This document shows, one piece after another, positions 1 to 8,752 of a stretch of DNA of 64,000 nucleotides. The stretch comes from Bog-793 sp963823945. Its GTDB lineage: Bacteria; Actinomycetota; Acidimicrobiia; Acidimicrobiales; Bog-793. The DNA lies in the NCBI GenBank assembly GCA_963823945.1, contig CAWGNK010000003.1, forward strand, positions 1 to 64,000. Reading direction: 5' to 3'. The translations under genes were made by a program, and so were the position numbers. Under the pieces are notes generated by a model that made no database searches, was not told the origin of the DNA, and saw only the letters and a program-made list of their open reading frames with translations. How positions within the stretch are numbered: position 1 is the first letter of the stretch; the number at the start of each line of letters is the position of its first letter.

Positions 1-273
1 AGCTGTGCGAACTCCCGGAACGTCGCGGGCGCCGGTGCACCGAGGGCCCTGAGCCTCGGCGATCTCGTCGACGGCGAGCGCGAGCTCGTTGTACTCGGTC
101 TCGAACATGAGATGGAGGGTCCCGAACATCGGGCCGGTCACGTTCCAGTGGTAGTTGTGCGTCTTCAGGTACAGGGTGTACGTGTCACCGAGAACCGCTG
201 ACAGGCCCCGCACGATCTCTTCGCGCTTCTCGGCAGGGATCCCGATGCCGATGCCCGCATCCACGCTTGACAT
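1..273 (-). CDS. dps: Dps-family ferritin-like protein, N-terminal part, cut by the window edge and frame-broken
   Basis: Dps proteins form dodecamers that bind DNA and oxidise and store iron, protecting the chromosome under starvation and peroxide stress. The ATG follows a clear GAGGAGGAAC ribosome site. The translation contains the Dps signature around LKTHNYHWNVTGPMFGTLH, with the ferroxidase histidines, then an acidic stretch FETEYNELALAVDEIAE. After that point the frame leaves the family. Reading the same DNA one frame over restores the expected continuation (RALGAPAPATFREFAQL), so a single-base indel lies near position 50-57. This may be a sequencing error or a real lesion; only about one third of the gene is in the window. 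Family assignment is firm, integrity is not. Confidence 0.8.
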   Translation of the reverse strand, partial: MSSVDAGIGIGIPAEKREEIVRGLSAVLGDTYTLYLKTHNYHWNVTGPMFGTLHLMFETEYNELALAVDEIAEAQGPRCTGARDVPGVRTA

Positions 274-641
274 GTTCCTCCTCGCCCGCACGCTGACTGG
301 TGCTTCCACGCCACCGCCCGGTGGCCGTCGGTCCAAGCGCCGGGCGAATGATCGCCCGCCGTCACCCGACGCGGTCATCGTAGTGTCGGCCCCGGCGCGG
401 AGGCCCCAGAAATCGGGGATTCCAGCTTGTCAGTCAGGCAATTCGCGTCCACACCCGGTCCCGCGGGACCCGGTGTGGCGCACGCTCGCCTGCCGCCGAA
501 CCGCTTGGACGGGTTCTCGGCTTCCGTGCGATCGCCTCTCCGGCCTCGCCTGCCCGTGCGCGGGCCACCCGGGCCGCGCGGACCTTCGGCCCCTTGGGTC
601 GCGACGCCAGCGGGTGTATAGCTAGGGGTGTGGAGCCGGAG
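274..641. other. Intergenic region between divergent dps and usp genes
   Basis: This 368-base gap separates two divergently transcribed stress genes, so it should hold both promoters. The only strong structure I see is the dyad at 449-478, listed separately. Open frames here are GC-rich shadows with no recognisable protein. Confidence 0.5.
449..478. promoter_or_regulatory. 30-bp near-perfect palindrome
   Basis: A perfect 14-bp palindrome (GGTCCCGCGGGACC) is extended on both sides, after one C-C mismatch, by seven more complementary bases (CCACACC and GGTGTGG). It lies about midway between dps and usp. It could be an operator for a dimeric regulator of both stress genes, or a hairpin in one transcript. 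The function is inferred; the symmetry is seen directly. Confidence 0.45.
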
Positions 642-1067
642 ATGGCGGCGCACGACGTCGTGATCGTCGGGGTGGACGGCACTCCCTCGTCGGTCGCCGC
701 CCTGCGCTGGGCTGCCCGTCAGGCAGAGCTGACAGGAGCGACGCTCCGGGTGGTGACGACCTGGGCTTTCCCGGCCACCGTCGGGTGGACGCCGCCCTAC
801 CCGGACGATTTCGACCCCGAGGCGGATGCCCGCGGCGTGCAGGGCGAGGCCGTCGCCGAGGCGCTGGGGACCGACCCGAAGATCCCGCTGGAGCTCGTCG
901 TCGTCGAAGGCCACGCCTCCGCGACCCTCATCGAGATGTCACATGAAGCGAGCCTGCTCGTCGTCGGCTGCCGGGGCCACGGCGCGGTCACGGGAATCCT
1001 CGTCGGGTCCGTGAGCGAGCACGTCGTGTGCCACGCCGGCTGCCCTGTCGTCGTCGTCCGTCACTGA
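642..1067 (+). CDS. Universal stress protein (UspA family)
   Basis: Single-domain UspA-family protein of 141 residues, the usual length. Such proteins bind ATP or related nucleotides and aid survival under stress. The N-terminal strand DVVIVGVDGTPSSVAALRWA is typical. The C-terminal half has the ATP-binding motif G-x2-G-x9-G-S in GCRGHGAVTGILVGSVSEHV. I chose ATG 642 because GGAG sits six bases upstream; an in-frame GTG at 630 is less well placed. It is divergent from dps, which fits a shared stress response. Confidence 0.85.
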   Translation: MAAHDVVIVGVDGTPSSVAALRWAARQAELTGATLRVVTTWAFPATVGWTPPYPDDFDPEADARGVQGEAVAEALGTDPKIPLELVVVEGHASATLIEMSHEASLLVVGCRGHGAVTGILVGSVSEHVVCHAGCPVVVVRH

Positions 1068-1118
1068 TCCGACCGCCGTCGGGCGGGAATCGCGCTCCAG
1101 AGGGGAATTGACCCCGGG

Positions 1119-1874
1119 TCAGGTGTCCGCGGGGTTGCGGAGGTGCGTCCCGTAGAAGGCGTAGACCTTCTCCCATCCGTCGACCGCCTGTTCCGGCCGG
1201 TACGACGCAGGTTCGGTCGCGAAGAAGCCGTGCCCGGCCCCGTCGTAACGATGGAATTCGTGGTCTTTGCCGTACTTGTGGAGCTCGGCTTCGATCCGGT
1301 CGACCTCCTCCGGGGTCGGGAACTGGTCTTCGTTGCCGAAGATGCCGAGGATCGGGCAGTGCATGTCGCGGGTCAGGTCGAACGGTGCCACCGGTTGCGC
1401 GGGGCTCAGGTCCTCCGGGCCCATCACGACGTGCCCACCCCAGCAGTCGACGGCGGCGTCGAGCACGGTGCTCGAACAGGCCGCGAGGTAGGCGTGACGT
1501 CCACCGGAGCAGAACCCGATCACACCTACCCTGCCGTTCGCATCGGGTTGGGAGCGCAGGAAGGCGGCCGCCCCCTCGATGTCGCCGACGACCTGTGTAT
1601 CGGGGACGCCCCCCTGGGCCATCGCCGCCGCGGCGAGGTCGTCCCAACGACCCGGGCCGAGACGGGAGTAGAGATGCGGCGCGACCGCGGCGAAACCGTG
1701 GGCGGCAAGGCGGAACGTGACCTGCCGGGTCCATTCGTCCCAGCCAGGCATGTGGTGGACGACGACGACCCCGGGAACCGACCCGCTTCCGACGGGGCGG
1801 GTGAAGTACGCCTCGATCGGGTCTCCGTTGTGACCGATCACCGTCACGACTTCAGAGCAGATCTCGTCCGACAT
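1119..1874 (-). CDS. Dienelactone hydrolase family protein
   Basis: Alpha/beta hydrolase of about 251 residues in the dienelactone hydrolase family. The family opens lactone or ester bonds with a Cys-Asp-His triad. All three positions are visible: Cys in GVIGFCSGGRHAY, Asp in FGNEDQFPTPEE and His in DGAGHGFF. The conserved N-terminal segment VVVVHHMPGWDEW carries the oxyanion region. ATG 1874 is preferred because it follows a GAGGGGG ribosome site; the open frame extends 18 codons further upstream without support. No signal peptide, so cytoplasmic. The substrate cannot be told from sequence. A second, decayed family member lies at 23165-23397. Confidence 0.85.
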   Translation of the reverse strand: MSDEICSEVVTVIGHNGDPIEAYFTRPVGSGSVPGVVVVHHMPGWDEWTRQVTFRLAAHGFAAVAPHLYSRLGPGRWDDLAAAAMAQGGVPDTQVVGDIEGAAAFLRSQPDANGRVGVIGFCSGGRHAYLAACSSTVLDAAVDCWGGHVVMGPEDLSPAQPVAPFDLTRDMHCPILGIFGNEDQFPTPEEVDRIEAELHKYGKDHEFHRYDGAGHGFFATEPASYRPEQAVDGWEKVYAFYGTHLRNPADT

Positions 1875-2114
1875 CGATTCATCCCCCTCCCGGCCAAACC
1901 GTCCGTCTGGGGCCGCACCGGCGGTCACGTCGGCGCGGGGTCAAGCGACGGCAGTGTACCGCCGCGCCACCGGGCGATCGCGGCCTCTTCGCCCGTCCCG
2001 GCGCGCCAGGTCTCCCCGCTCCATCGGCGGTTCGCTGTCGTCCGGTCGCCGTTCAACGTGGCGGGATGCGACCCGTCCCGGCGCCGACCGGTCCCGAAGT
2101 GGTCCGGGTCGGAC

Positions 2115-5100
2115 TCAGGCGACGCCGGCGGCGCGGACGACCCCGGGTGGGCCCTTCCCGTGTTTGACATTCCACGCCGCCACCTCAAACCGGTAGGACC
2201 GTGCGGGGACGAATCCCGTGAGCCGCACCGTGCGGATTCGGGAACCGAACCGCCAGCTGCGCTCGGCGGTGCCCGAAATCGAGACGGCGACCGTGTAGGA
2301 GGTGATCCGCGAACCCCCGTCGCTCGCCGGGGTCTGCCAGTGGAGAACGACCGTCGTTCCCGCCCGCACGAGACCGAGCATTCGCGGCGCGCTCGGCGCG
2401 CTCGGCACGTACCGGAACCACGCCCGCGGGGGCGGCGCGGCTCCTCGCCCCGACCCGAGCAATGCGACGGCAACACGGGTGTTCGCGCGCCCGGGGGGCG
2501 AGTACACCTCCGCCACATACGGGTCATCCCGCGGGAACCCCGGTGCCGGTACCGCCGCACTCGAAACGGCCGGACCGAACAGCACCGCCGAGGCTTCGTC
2601 GACGCCGTTCCCGAACAGCGCCACCCGGATCCCGCCGGAGGCCGGACCCACCGCGGGGTACACCGCCACGAGCGAGTGCGCGGAACGGGGGACGAAGACG
2701 AACGTGTCGACGGCCCGTCGCGCGCGGCCGCACGCCGTCGCCGAACACGGCAGGACGTCGACAGGCCCCGCGGCGTGCGCCGGGGTCCTGACCATCAGCT
2801 CGCCGGCCGAGACGTGCACCACCGCCGAGCCGGTGGAGACCCCGAGCTCCGGAGAGAACTCGCCCACGAAAGCGACCGACCGGACTCCGGCGAGACCCTC
2901 CCCGGTGACGAGGAGCTCGGTCCCACCCGCTGCCGAACCACCGAGTACGGAGAGGTGATGCACGGTGAGCACCTTGCCGACCGGCACGGCGGTGGCGTTG
3001 CTCAGCCCCCCGGCAGTCTGGACGCTCACACCGCCGGCGAACGACACGGCCGAAACGCCCGTCGAGTACTCGGACGTCGGCGTGACGACGATCGACGTCG
3101 GGGAGACGTAGTCGACCATCGTCTGCTCGCTATCGACCGACGATGCCGTCCCGAGGTTCACCCAGTCGAACGAGAGCACCGAGAAGCCAGATCCGAAGAT
3201 GCGCACCGGCAGGGCGGCTGAAGCGCCGACCGCGACCAGTGTCACTTTCGGGGTCGGGACATAGTCATACTCCGTCGCCGCCGGGGCCTCCTCGGTGCCC
3301 GCGGCAGTCCGGATCACCCCTTGGGGACCGAACACGACATGCCCGGAGGGTGGCGGCAAGATCGGTACGGTCGCGCTCGAACCCCGTGGGGTACGAACGA
3401 CGACCTCGACCTGGCAGACGGTCGCGGGCTCGAAACGGACGCCAGTCGCGCACCTGGTCGCCGGTGTTTCGGCGGGCACGCGAGCCCTGATCTCATAGTC
3501 GTGCAGAACCGTGACCCGTGACGACGCCACCCCGCCGAACTTGACCGAGGGCACCGCTCCGGCGGCAAAGCCGCTTCCCCAGATCGTGACGGAGCGGCCA
3601 CCCCGCATGTTCCCGGCGGGGGGACCGATCGCCGCCACGCTTGGCTCAGCCAGGTGGGATACGTCCTCGGCGACGTAGTCGTAGAGCGACGCAACGGTCC
3701 CCCGGCTCGTCGCCTCTCCCGATCGGTTCGTGACGGTCACCAAGATCTCGACCGCGCCGGCGGCACCCGTCGCCGCCTCGGCCGGGGGGACGGCCGACGG
3801 GGGTGCGGTGACGGTCAGCGAGGTGTCCGAGACAGAATCGATGCTCGCCTCTGCCGAGCCGAACTCGACGTGCAGCTTTGTGCCGGGCGTCGTGAAGCCA
3901 GTGCCGGTCAGGGTGACGACGTTGCCCCCCGTCGTCGGGCCGTCCGCGGGCGCGACCCCGGACACGACCGGTGCCGCGATGACGCCCCCGGCCGTCGTCG
4001 CGACGGCGCAGAGCGCGCCCGCCAGGCCGCCGTTTCCCGTCGGGTCGGTGACAATCGGCGAGCCGAGACCCGAGGCGAGGTCGAATCCCGGCCCGGCCGA
4101 GTAGCCGTGACCCAGGCCGAAAACGTCGTTGTCGCCGGCCGTGATGTCGTTGAAGGAGGTCGCATAGCTCGACGCCGCGACCGCGTAGAGCTCAGAGGCG
4201 ACGAAGCCGAGATCCCGCCCGCCAGGCGTCACCGGGAGTGTCGCGCACGCGCCCCCCGACGAGGCGATGTCAGCGACGATCGCGGCCCACGTCGGTGTGG
4301 AGATCGACGTCCCGCCGAGGGTCGTCCACCCGGCGCTTCCCGAGGGAAACGAGGATCCGGACGAGAAGCTCGCGCTGTAGAAGGTCACCCCCCGGTCCTC
4401 GTCGGCGGCCGAGCTCACGTCCGGCACGAGTCGTCTCGGCGCGTCCGCGGTGCCCGGAACGCCCGACTGGGCCTGCCAGACCGGACTCGCCCACGAGTTC
4501 GACTCCCCGCCACCAGTCCCGCCGCCCGACGCACCGTCGTTCCATACGACCTCGTCAGTGCGGCCGAGTGGTGGCACGTCGGAGTGAAGCGAGGTCCCGC
4601 CGACACCGACGACGTACGGCTGCGACGCCGGGTCGTCGACCGACAGGTAGGGCGGCTCGGGCGTCGAGGAGGAGAACTGCGTCCCCGCGCAGTCGTCCGA
4701 CCCGGTGTCACCCGAGGAGGCGAACACGGTCTGTCCCTGTGCCGCCGCCTCTTCGAAGATGTAGTTCTCGATCTGTTGAGTCCCCGGGGCCGAGATCTGG
4801 AGCGACGTCTCGCACGCGCCCCAGCTCGTCGACAGGATGTTCGCCTGGTCGGCGCTCACCATCGCGTTGTAGGCGTCGACGGGGCCGAACGACGTGTTCG
4901 GCGCCGCGTAGACGTCGAGACGGGCGTCGGGCGCGAGCGCGGCGAGCATCTCGAGGTCGAGAACCGCCTCGCCGGTCCCCGGTCCGCGCAGATCGAAGCC
5001 GTCGATCGCGGTCGTGTGGATCACGGTCGTGTGACCGGTACCGAAGAAACACCGGTCGAAAGCCACGATGTCGGCGCGCTCGAAGGGTTCGAGTTCGAGC

Positions 5101-5987
5101 ACGCCGACCGTCTGCCCACCGCCGAGTCCGCCCTCGGCGTACAACCTGTCCAAGCCGTAGGCCTTCGCGAGCTGGTCCTCGGTCCAGCCCTTGTTCGCGC
5201 TCGCGTTGGAGGTCGCCGCGGCACACGCCTGGGGAGTCGTGCGCGTGCCGGGGATCGCGACCGAGGACGCCGCGGTCGCTCCTGCTCCCGACCGCTCCTC
5301 ATGAGGGCGTACGACGGATGAATGGGCAAGCACGAGATCGTCGAGACCGAGCACGGCTGACACCGAGTGCGCCACACTCCACGGAAGCCGAGGCGCCTTC
5401 GACGGCGCCCAGCCCTCCCTGCCGCCGGCGAGCCGGTAGGCGACGAGGTGAGTGTGGAACGCGGCGTCGACCTCGGCGACGGTCCCTGAAACCGGAACGA
5501 TGAGACCGTTCGCCGAAACGGTCCCGACGCGCAGTCGCGCACCGCGCAGCGCCTTCTCGACCGCCGCCGTGCTTGGTCTCGAAGGGCCGAACTCGGCCGC
5601 GAACTCCCCGGGGGTCAGATAGCGGTGGTAGAGGGGAGAACTGGGCATCGAGACCGCCTGGGCGAACGCGCGAAGTGCCCCCGGATCTCGCGGCCGCAGC
5701 GCGACGCCGAGTGAAACCATCCGTGTGGCGGCGAGTGACCCGACACGACGGGCCCCGAACGGCCGGCGCGGGACACCGCCGACCGCCACGAGTGACCCGG
5801 ACGGCGAGAACGCGCGGCCCACGACCGGCGACGCGCCCGACGCCGAACCGAACAGCGCCGCCACCACGAACACTGCCAGACCGCTGACCACTCGGACCGA
5901 CCGACGTGTACCGCTCCGCACCGGCGCGCCACCAGGCGGCGTGGTCGGACGGACGAATCTGGCAGGTAGCGCAGCCGACTTCGACAA
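2115..5987 (-). CDS. Secreted sedolisin (S53, kumamolisin-like) protease with TIG and fibronectin III domains
   Basis: Predicted 1290-residue secreted serine-carboxyl protease of family S53, whose members act at acid pH. In order: a signal or anchor segment (about 28-50), a pro-kumamolisin domain (about 60-225), the catalytic domain (about 265-640), at least four TIG/IPT domains (for example VSGVAPADGPTTGGN and VAAIGPPAGNMRGG) and a C-terminal fibronectin III domain. Catalytic residues are visible: Glu and Asp in GTGEAVLDLEML, oxyanion Asp in ASSGDTGSDD, Ser in LGGTSISTP. The calcium-site end GPGFDLASGLGSP is present. Most S53 enzymes end there, so the 600-residue tail is an addition, probably for surface or polymer binding. 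Start is TTG with GGAG seven bases upstream. Stands alone. Confidence 0.88.
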   Translation of the reverse strand: MSKSAALPARFVRPTTPPGGAPVRSGTRRSVRVVSGLAVFVVAALFGSASGASPVVGRAFSPSGSLVAVGGVPRRPFGARRVGSLAATRMVSLGVALRPRDPGALRAFAQAVSMPSSPLYHRYLTPGEFAAEFGPSRPSTAAVEKALRGARLRVGTVSANGLIVPVSGTVAEVDAAFHTHLVAYRLAGGREGWAPSKAPRLPWSVAHSVSAVLGLDDLVLAHSSVVRPHEERSGAGATAASSVAIPGTRTTPQACAAATSNASANKGWTEDQLAKAYGLDRLYAEGGLGGGQTVGVLELEPFERADIVAFDRCFFGTGHTTVIHTTAIDGFDLRGPGTGEAVLDLEMLAALAPDARLDVYAAPNTSFGPVDAYNAMVSADQANILSTSWGACETSLQISAPGTQQIENYIFEEAAAQGQTVFASSGDTGSDDCAGTQFSSSTPEPPYLSVDDPASQPYVVGVGGTSLHSDVPPLGRTDEVVWNDGASGGGTGGGESNSWASPVWQAQSGVPGTADAPRRLVPDVSSAADEDRGVTFYSASFSSGSSFPSGSAGWTTLGGTSISTPTWAAIVADIASSGGACATLPVTPGGRDLGFVASELYAVAASSYATSFNDITAGDNDVFGLGHGYSAGPGFDLASGLGSPIVTDPTGNGGLAGALCAVATTAGGVIAAPVVSGVAPADGPTTGGNVVTLTGTGFTTPGTKLHVEFGSAEASIDSVSDTSLTVTAPPSAVPPAEAATGAAGAVEILVTVTNRSGEATSRGTVASLYDYVAEDVSHLAEPSVAAIGPPAGNMRGGRSVTIWGSGFAAGAVPSVKFGGVASSRVTVLHDYEIRARVPAETPATRCATGVRFEPATVCQVEVVVRTPRGSSATVPILPPPSGHVVFGPQGVIRTAAGTEEAPAATEYDYVPTPKVTLVAVGASAALPVRIFGSGFSVLSFDWVNLGTASSVDSEQTMVDYVSPTSIVVTPTSEYSTGVSAVSFAGGVSVQTAGGLSNATAVPVGKVLTVHHLSVLGGSAAGGTELLVTGEGLAGVRSVAFVGEFSPELGVSTGSAVVHVSAGELMVRTPAHAAGPVDVLPCSATACGRARRAVDTFVFVPRSAHSLVAVYPAVGPASGGIRVALFGNGVDEASAVLFGPAVSSAAVPAPGFPRDDPYVAEVYSPPGRANTRVAVALLGSGRGAAPPPRAWFRYVPSAPSAPRMLGLVRAGTTVVLHWQTPASDGGSRITSYTVAVSISGTAERSWRFGSRIRTVRLTGFVPARSYRFEVAAWNVKHGKGPPGVVRAAGVA

Positions 5988-6152
5988 CGGATCTCCTCGC
6001 GTCCTGATCGGACACCGTTCAGGGCCTGAGGCTGCCGACGATACCCGCTCGGACTTCGAACCGGCCCCCGAGCTGTCGGCCCGTCAGGCTCAACTTGACT
6101 ACCCTTGGTCCCGTCCTCGTGGTCGCTGCGCCGACCCGAGCAGGACACTTCG

Positions 6153-6241
6153 GGAGAGGTGCGAGAGCGGCCGAATCGGACTCACTGCTAATGAGTTGAC
6201 CTGGGAAACTGGGTCCGAGGGTTCAAATCCCTCCCTCTCCG
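6153..6241 (+). tRNA. tRNA-Ser (anticodon GCU)
   Basis: The acceptor arms GGAGAGG and CCTCTCC pair fully, with G as discriminator and no encoded CCA. The anticodon loop CTGCTAA gives GCU, reading AGC and AGU. A long variable arm is present, as expected for serine. Its 3' end lies 12 bases before the terminal repeat of the IS3 element. Confidence 0.95.
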
Positions 6242-6276
6242 CGGTTTGGCCTGTATCCCATTTAGTGGACCACGTC

Positions 6277-7158
6277 TCATGACAACGTGGCCTGGGGTTC
6301 GGGTGAGTGTAGGTCTTCGAATTCGCTCGGGGTGAGGTAGCCCAACGCGCTGTGTCGCCGGGCTTGGTTGTAGAAGTGCTCGATGTAATCCGCAATGGCG
6401 ATGGCGAGCTCGAGCTTGGTCCGCCATCGTTGGCGGTCGAGCAGCTCGACCTGCATCGAGCCCCAGAAGGACTCCATGGGGGCGTTGTCGTAGCAGTCGC
6501 CGACGGTGCCCATGGAACTCACGAGGCCGAGGCGCCGGACGTTCTCGGTGAAGGCCCACGAGGTGAACTGGCTGCCGTGGTCCGAGTGGACGATCGTCGA
6601 GGGCGACGTCGGTCTCGAGGCGCTGGCCTTGGCGAGGGCGTCGTTCACGAGCGCGGCCTCGCAGCGCCGGTCGATCGCCCAGCCGACCACCCTCCTGGAG
6701 TACATGTCCAAGACGACGCAGCAGTAGAGCTTGCCCTCTTGGGTCTCGTGCTCGGTGATGTCGGTGAGCCACAGCTCGTTGGGCGCTGCGGCGCGGAAGT
6801 TGCGCTGGACGAGGTCCTCGCAGGTGGGGGCGTTCTTCAGGTTCTTCACACCCTTGCGCGGCCCGGGCAGGCCTTTGATGCCCAGCTGGCGCATGATTCT
6901 TCTCACGAGCTTGGTGTTGACGATGAGCCCCTGCTCGATCTCGAGGGCGGCCCGGATGCGCAGGATGCCATAGGTGCCTCGAGAGCGGGCGTGGATGTCC
7001 GCGATGGCGTCGGCGAGCAGCAGGCGACGGATCTCGCGGTCATTGGGCTTTCTGAACTTGATGTCGTAGTACGTCGAGCGGTCGAGGCCGACGATCTGAC
7101 AGGCGAAGCGCTCGGAGTAGCCCAGGTTGTTCAGCCCTCGAACAACCTGGAACTTCCT
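6277..7158 (-). CDS. IS3 transposase OrfB (DDE integrase), expressed as an OrfAB fusion
   Basis: Catalytic half of the transposase, about 293 residues, lying in the -1 frame relative to OrfA with no start codon of its own at the junction. It holds an HTH_21 region (GTYGILRIRAALE, VRRIMRQLGIKGLPG) and an rve core with the DDE acids: Asp in LWLTDITEH, Asp in VHSDHGSQF and Glu in NAPMESFWG. It ends with the usual HFYNQARRHSALGYLTP. The stop lies inside the left terminal repeat. The sequence looks intact, so the element may still be active. Confidence 0.88.
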   Translation of the reverse strand, partial: RKFQVVRGLNNLGYSERFACQIVGLDRSTYYDIKFRKPNDREIRRLLLADAIADIHARSRGTYGILRIRAALEIEQGLIVNTKLVRRIMRQLGIKGLPGPRKGVKNLKNAPTCEDLVQRNFRAAAPNELWLTDITEHETQEGKLYCCVVLDMYSRRVVGWAIDRRCEAALVNDALAKASASRPTSPSTIVHSDHGSQFTSWAFTENVRRLGLVSSMGTVGDCYDNAPMESFWGSMQVELLDRQRWRTKLELAIAIADYIEHFYNQARRHSALGYLTPSEFEDLHSPEPQATLS

Positions 7159-7439
7159 TTTGGGTCGACGGCGCCCTCCTCGAAGAGGGCGCTCGCTGCC
7201 TTCACCGCTTTGAGCTCGGCTTCGAGCTCCTTGACGCGTCGCCGGGCTTGGAGGAGTGGATCAGCCTCGAAGCTCTTGGCCCCCGGGTGCCGGCCGGCGT
7301 CGATCAACGCCTGGCGCCGCCACTTATAGAGGGTGGCCTCTGCGACGCCGAGCTCGGTGACGAGGTTCTTCACCGCCTCACCGGCGAGCATCCGCTCGCA
7401 GGTCTTGCGCCGAAGTTCGTCGGGATAGTGCCTTGGCAT
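7131..7439 (-). CDS. IS3 transposase OrfA (helix-turn-helix protein)
   Basis: Protein of 102 residues that binds the IS ends. It has the transposase_8 fold: MPRHYPDELRRKTCERML, then a helix-turn-helix in ELGVAEATLYKWRRQAL, then a coiled coil RRRVKELEAELKAVKAA used for dimerisation. ATG 7439 is preferred over an upstream frame start because GGAG precedes it. The frame ends inside OrfB and carries the slippery heptamer C CCA AAA just before its stop. Confidence 0.88.
   Translation of the reverse strand: MPRHYPDELRRKTCERMLAGEAVKNLVTELGVAEATLYKWRRQALIDAGRHPGAKSFEADPLLQARRRVKELEAELKAVKAASALFEEGAVDPKGSSRLFEG
7158..7164 (-). other. Programmed -1 frameshift site C_CCA_AAA
   Basis: On the minus strand the heptamer CCCAAAA sits in the OrfA frame as C CCA AAA, the classical X XXY YYZ form. 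Slippage by -1 joins OrfA directly to the open OrfB frame (PKRKFQVVRGLNNLG). This is the normal way IS3 elements make the active transposase. Confidence 0.75.
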
Positions 7440-7547
7440 ATCTGGCTCCTGGTGGACAGGGCCAAATTGTCTCAAGGGTGGTCCACTGTTTGGGGTTTAG
7501 GTCAGTTCGATGAACGCAAGTGGCGTGCGCTGCGGGCCATCGCGGCC

Positions 7548-8267
7548 TCAGCCCTGCTTCGTGCCCGCAACCCACCGCTGTGTCGGGCTCCAACGTGCGT
7601 GGAATGGCCAGGGACGCACGCTTGCCGTGACACCCCGTGCGCGCAGGCACTCCGCGACGGCGGAAGGCCCGACCCTCGAACCCCGCCAGGCGCGGTTCAT
7701 CGTCCGGCGACCCTGGAGGATGTGCACAAGGTGGCCCGCGAAGCTGAGGGCAACCGCGGTCGCGGAGGTGGAGCGAATCTGCACGGCGAGCTTCCCGCCA
7801 ACTCGCAGAACGCGCGCGCACTCCTCGAAATAGCGCAGCTGTGCGGCCCGAGACGGGACGTGCTGGAAGGTGATGTAGGAGAACACGACGTCGATCTCAG
7901 CGTCCCCGACACCCGGCAGCGTGCCGTCCCCGTCCACCAACTGATAGACGACGTTGGAATGCGCGGAGAGATTGCTCCGGCACCGGCGGAGCATCTCCTC
8001 ACTGACGTCGACGGCGACAACGCTCCCGAAGAGCTCGGACAATCGACGCGTCATCCGGCCGACTCCGCACCCGATTTCCAGAACGGTCGCTTCGGACCCG
8101 GGAACGATTCCACAGAATCTAAAGAAGGCGTCGGTCTCGGAGGCGCCCTGGGTGAAGAATTCCTCCGTCTCCTGGACGTGGCCAGTGGCCACGTACCAGG
8201 CAGCATCGTGCCTGGCCGCGTCGTCCCAGTACGCGCGGGACCCGCTCTGGTGAGTGAACCTGGTCAC
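7548..8267 (-). CDS. SAM-dependent class I methyltransferase
   Basis: Protein of 239 residues with a Rossmann methyltransferase fold. Motif I is ATVLEIGCGVGRMTR, followed by the acidic strand end VVAVDVSEEML and motif IV in VVFSYITFQHV. The family moves a methyl group from S-adenosylmethionine to an unknown acceptor; related proteins are often found in surface glycan clusters. The start is GTG with a weak ribosome site. Its 3' end is only 43 bases from the IS3 end, so the element may have cut off a former neighbour. Confidence 0.8.
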   Translation of the reverse strand: MTRFTHQSGSRAYWDDAARHDAAWYVATGHVQETEEFFTQGASETDAFFRFCGIVPGSEATVLEIGCGVGRMTRRLSELFGSVVAVDVSEEMLRRCRSNLSAHSNVVYQLVDGDGTLPGVGDAEIDVVFSYITFQHVPSRAAQLRYFEECARVLRVGGKLAVQIRSTSATAVALSFAGHLVHILQGRRTMNRAWRGSRVGPSAVAECLRARGVTASVRPWPFHARWSPTQRWVAGTKQG

Positions 8268-8587
8268 GTCTGCCCGCTAGCCACGTGGCACTCTCGGCTT
8301 GGCTGAAACATCACGGCGATTCCTCGGTGAGGACGCGATCTAGCGCGACCTCGATTGCGCTGCCGGCGCAGAGGCAGATCGCGGAGGCGAGACCGAATAC
8401 GCTTCCCGCGGGCTCCGGCCCGGTCTTCGACCGCGTGCCGCTGTCGAAGGTGTCGGAACCAGCCACGAAGTCGGAACGTACCAGGTCCGGCTCACGGAGC
8501 CTCTCTGCGGGTGCCATGGTCCGGGTAACATCCAGGTCTCACGAGGTACTGGGACCGCGCTGCACGTGAGGCGGCCGTAAGTGATCT
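8268..8587. other. Intergenic region before tRNA-Arg
   Basis: I see no supported gene here. Short open frames occur on both strands (for example 8311-8517 minus), but none has recognisable motifs or a good ribosome site. The region should hold the methyltransferase promoter and the tRNA promoter. Confidence 0.4.
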
Positions 8588-8661
8588 GCGCTCGTAGCTC
8601 AATTGGACAGAGCATCTGACTACGGATCAGAAGGTTGGGGGTTCGAGTCCCTCCGAGCGCG
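8588..8661 (+). tRNA. tRNA-Arg (anticodon ACG)
   Basis: Acceptor arms GCGCTCG and CGAGCGC pair fully, with discriminator G and no encoded CCA. The D-arm AGCTCAATTGGACAGAGC and the T-arm GGGGGTTCGAGTCCCTC are standard. The anticodon loop CTACGGA gives ACG, normally edited to ICG for reading CGN codons. Confidence 0.95.
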
Positions 8662-8752
8662 CAAATGTGATGATCTCCGGTCCAGCACCAAGCGGGAGGT
8701 TCGTTGCCAGAACCTCACCCGCGCGCCCGCAGCCTCTCGAGTCGGGCCATTC

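Larger units (their letters stand above)
6252..7504 (-). mobile_element. IS3-family insertion sequence, complete
   Basis: About 1.25 kb element with two overlapping transposase frames on the minus strand and imperfect inverted repeats at both ends. The left end (from 6252, TGTATCCCATTTAGTGGACC) and the right end read inward from 7504 (TGACCTAAACCCCAAACAGT) share the pattern TG...CCCA...AGTGGACCAC, continuing to GACAA and TGGCC about 25 bases further in. Terminal TG/CA and this consensus resemble the IS150-like branch of IS3. I see no convincing target duplication, so the exact ends may be off by a few bases. It separates tRNA-Ser from the methyltransferase gene. Confidence 0.85.

Noticed and set aside
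1143..3221. A 692-residue plus-strand open frame across the hydrolase and sedolisin genes
   Set aside because: It is a shadow of two well-supported minus-strand genes; the product is Arg-rich and matches nothing.
8603..8752. A GH114 start overlapping tRNA-Arg
   Set aside because: The open frame runs back into the tRNA, but those residues come from tRNA sequence; the signal peptide begins much later.
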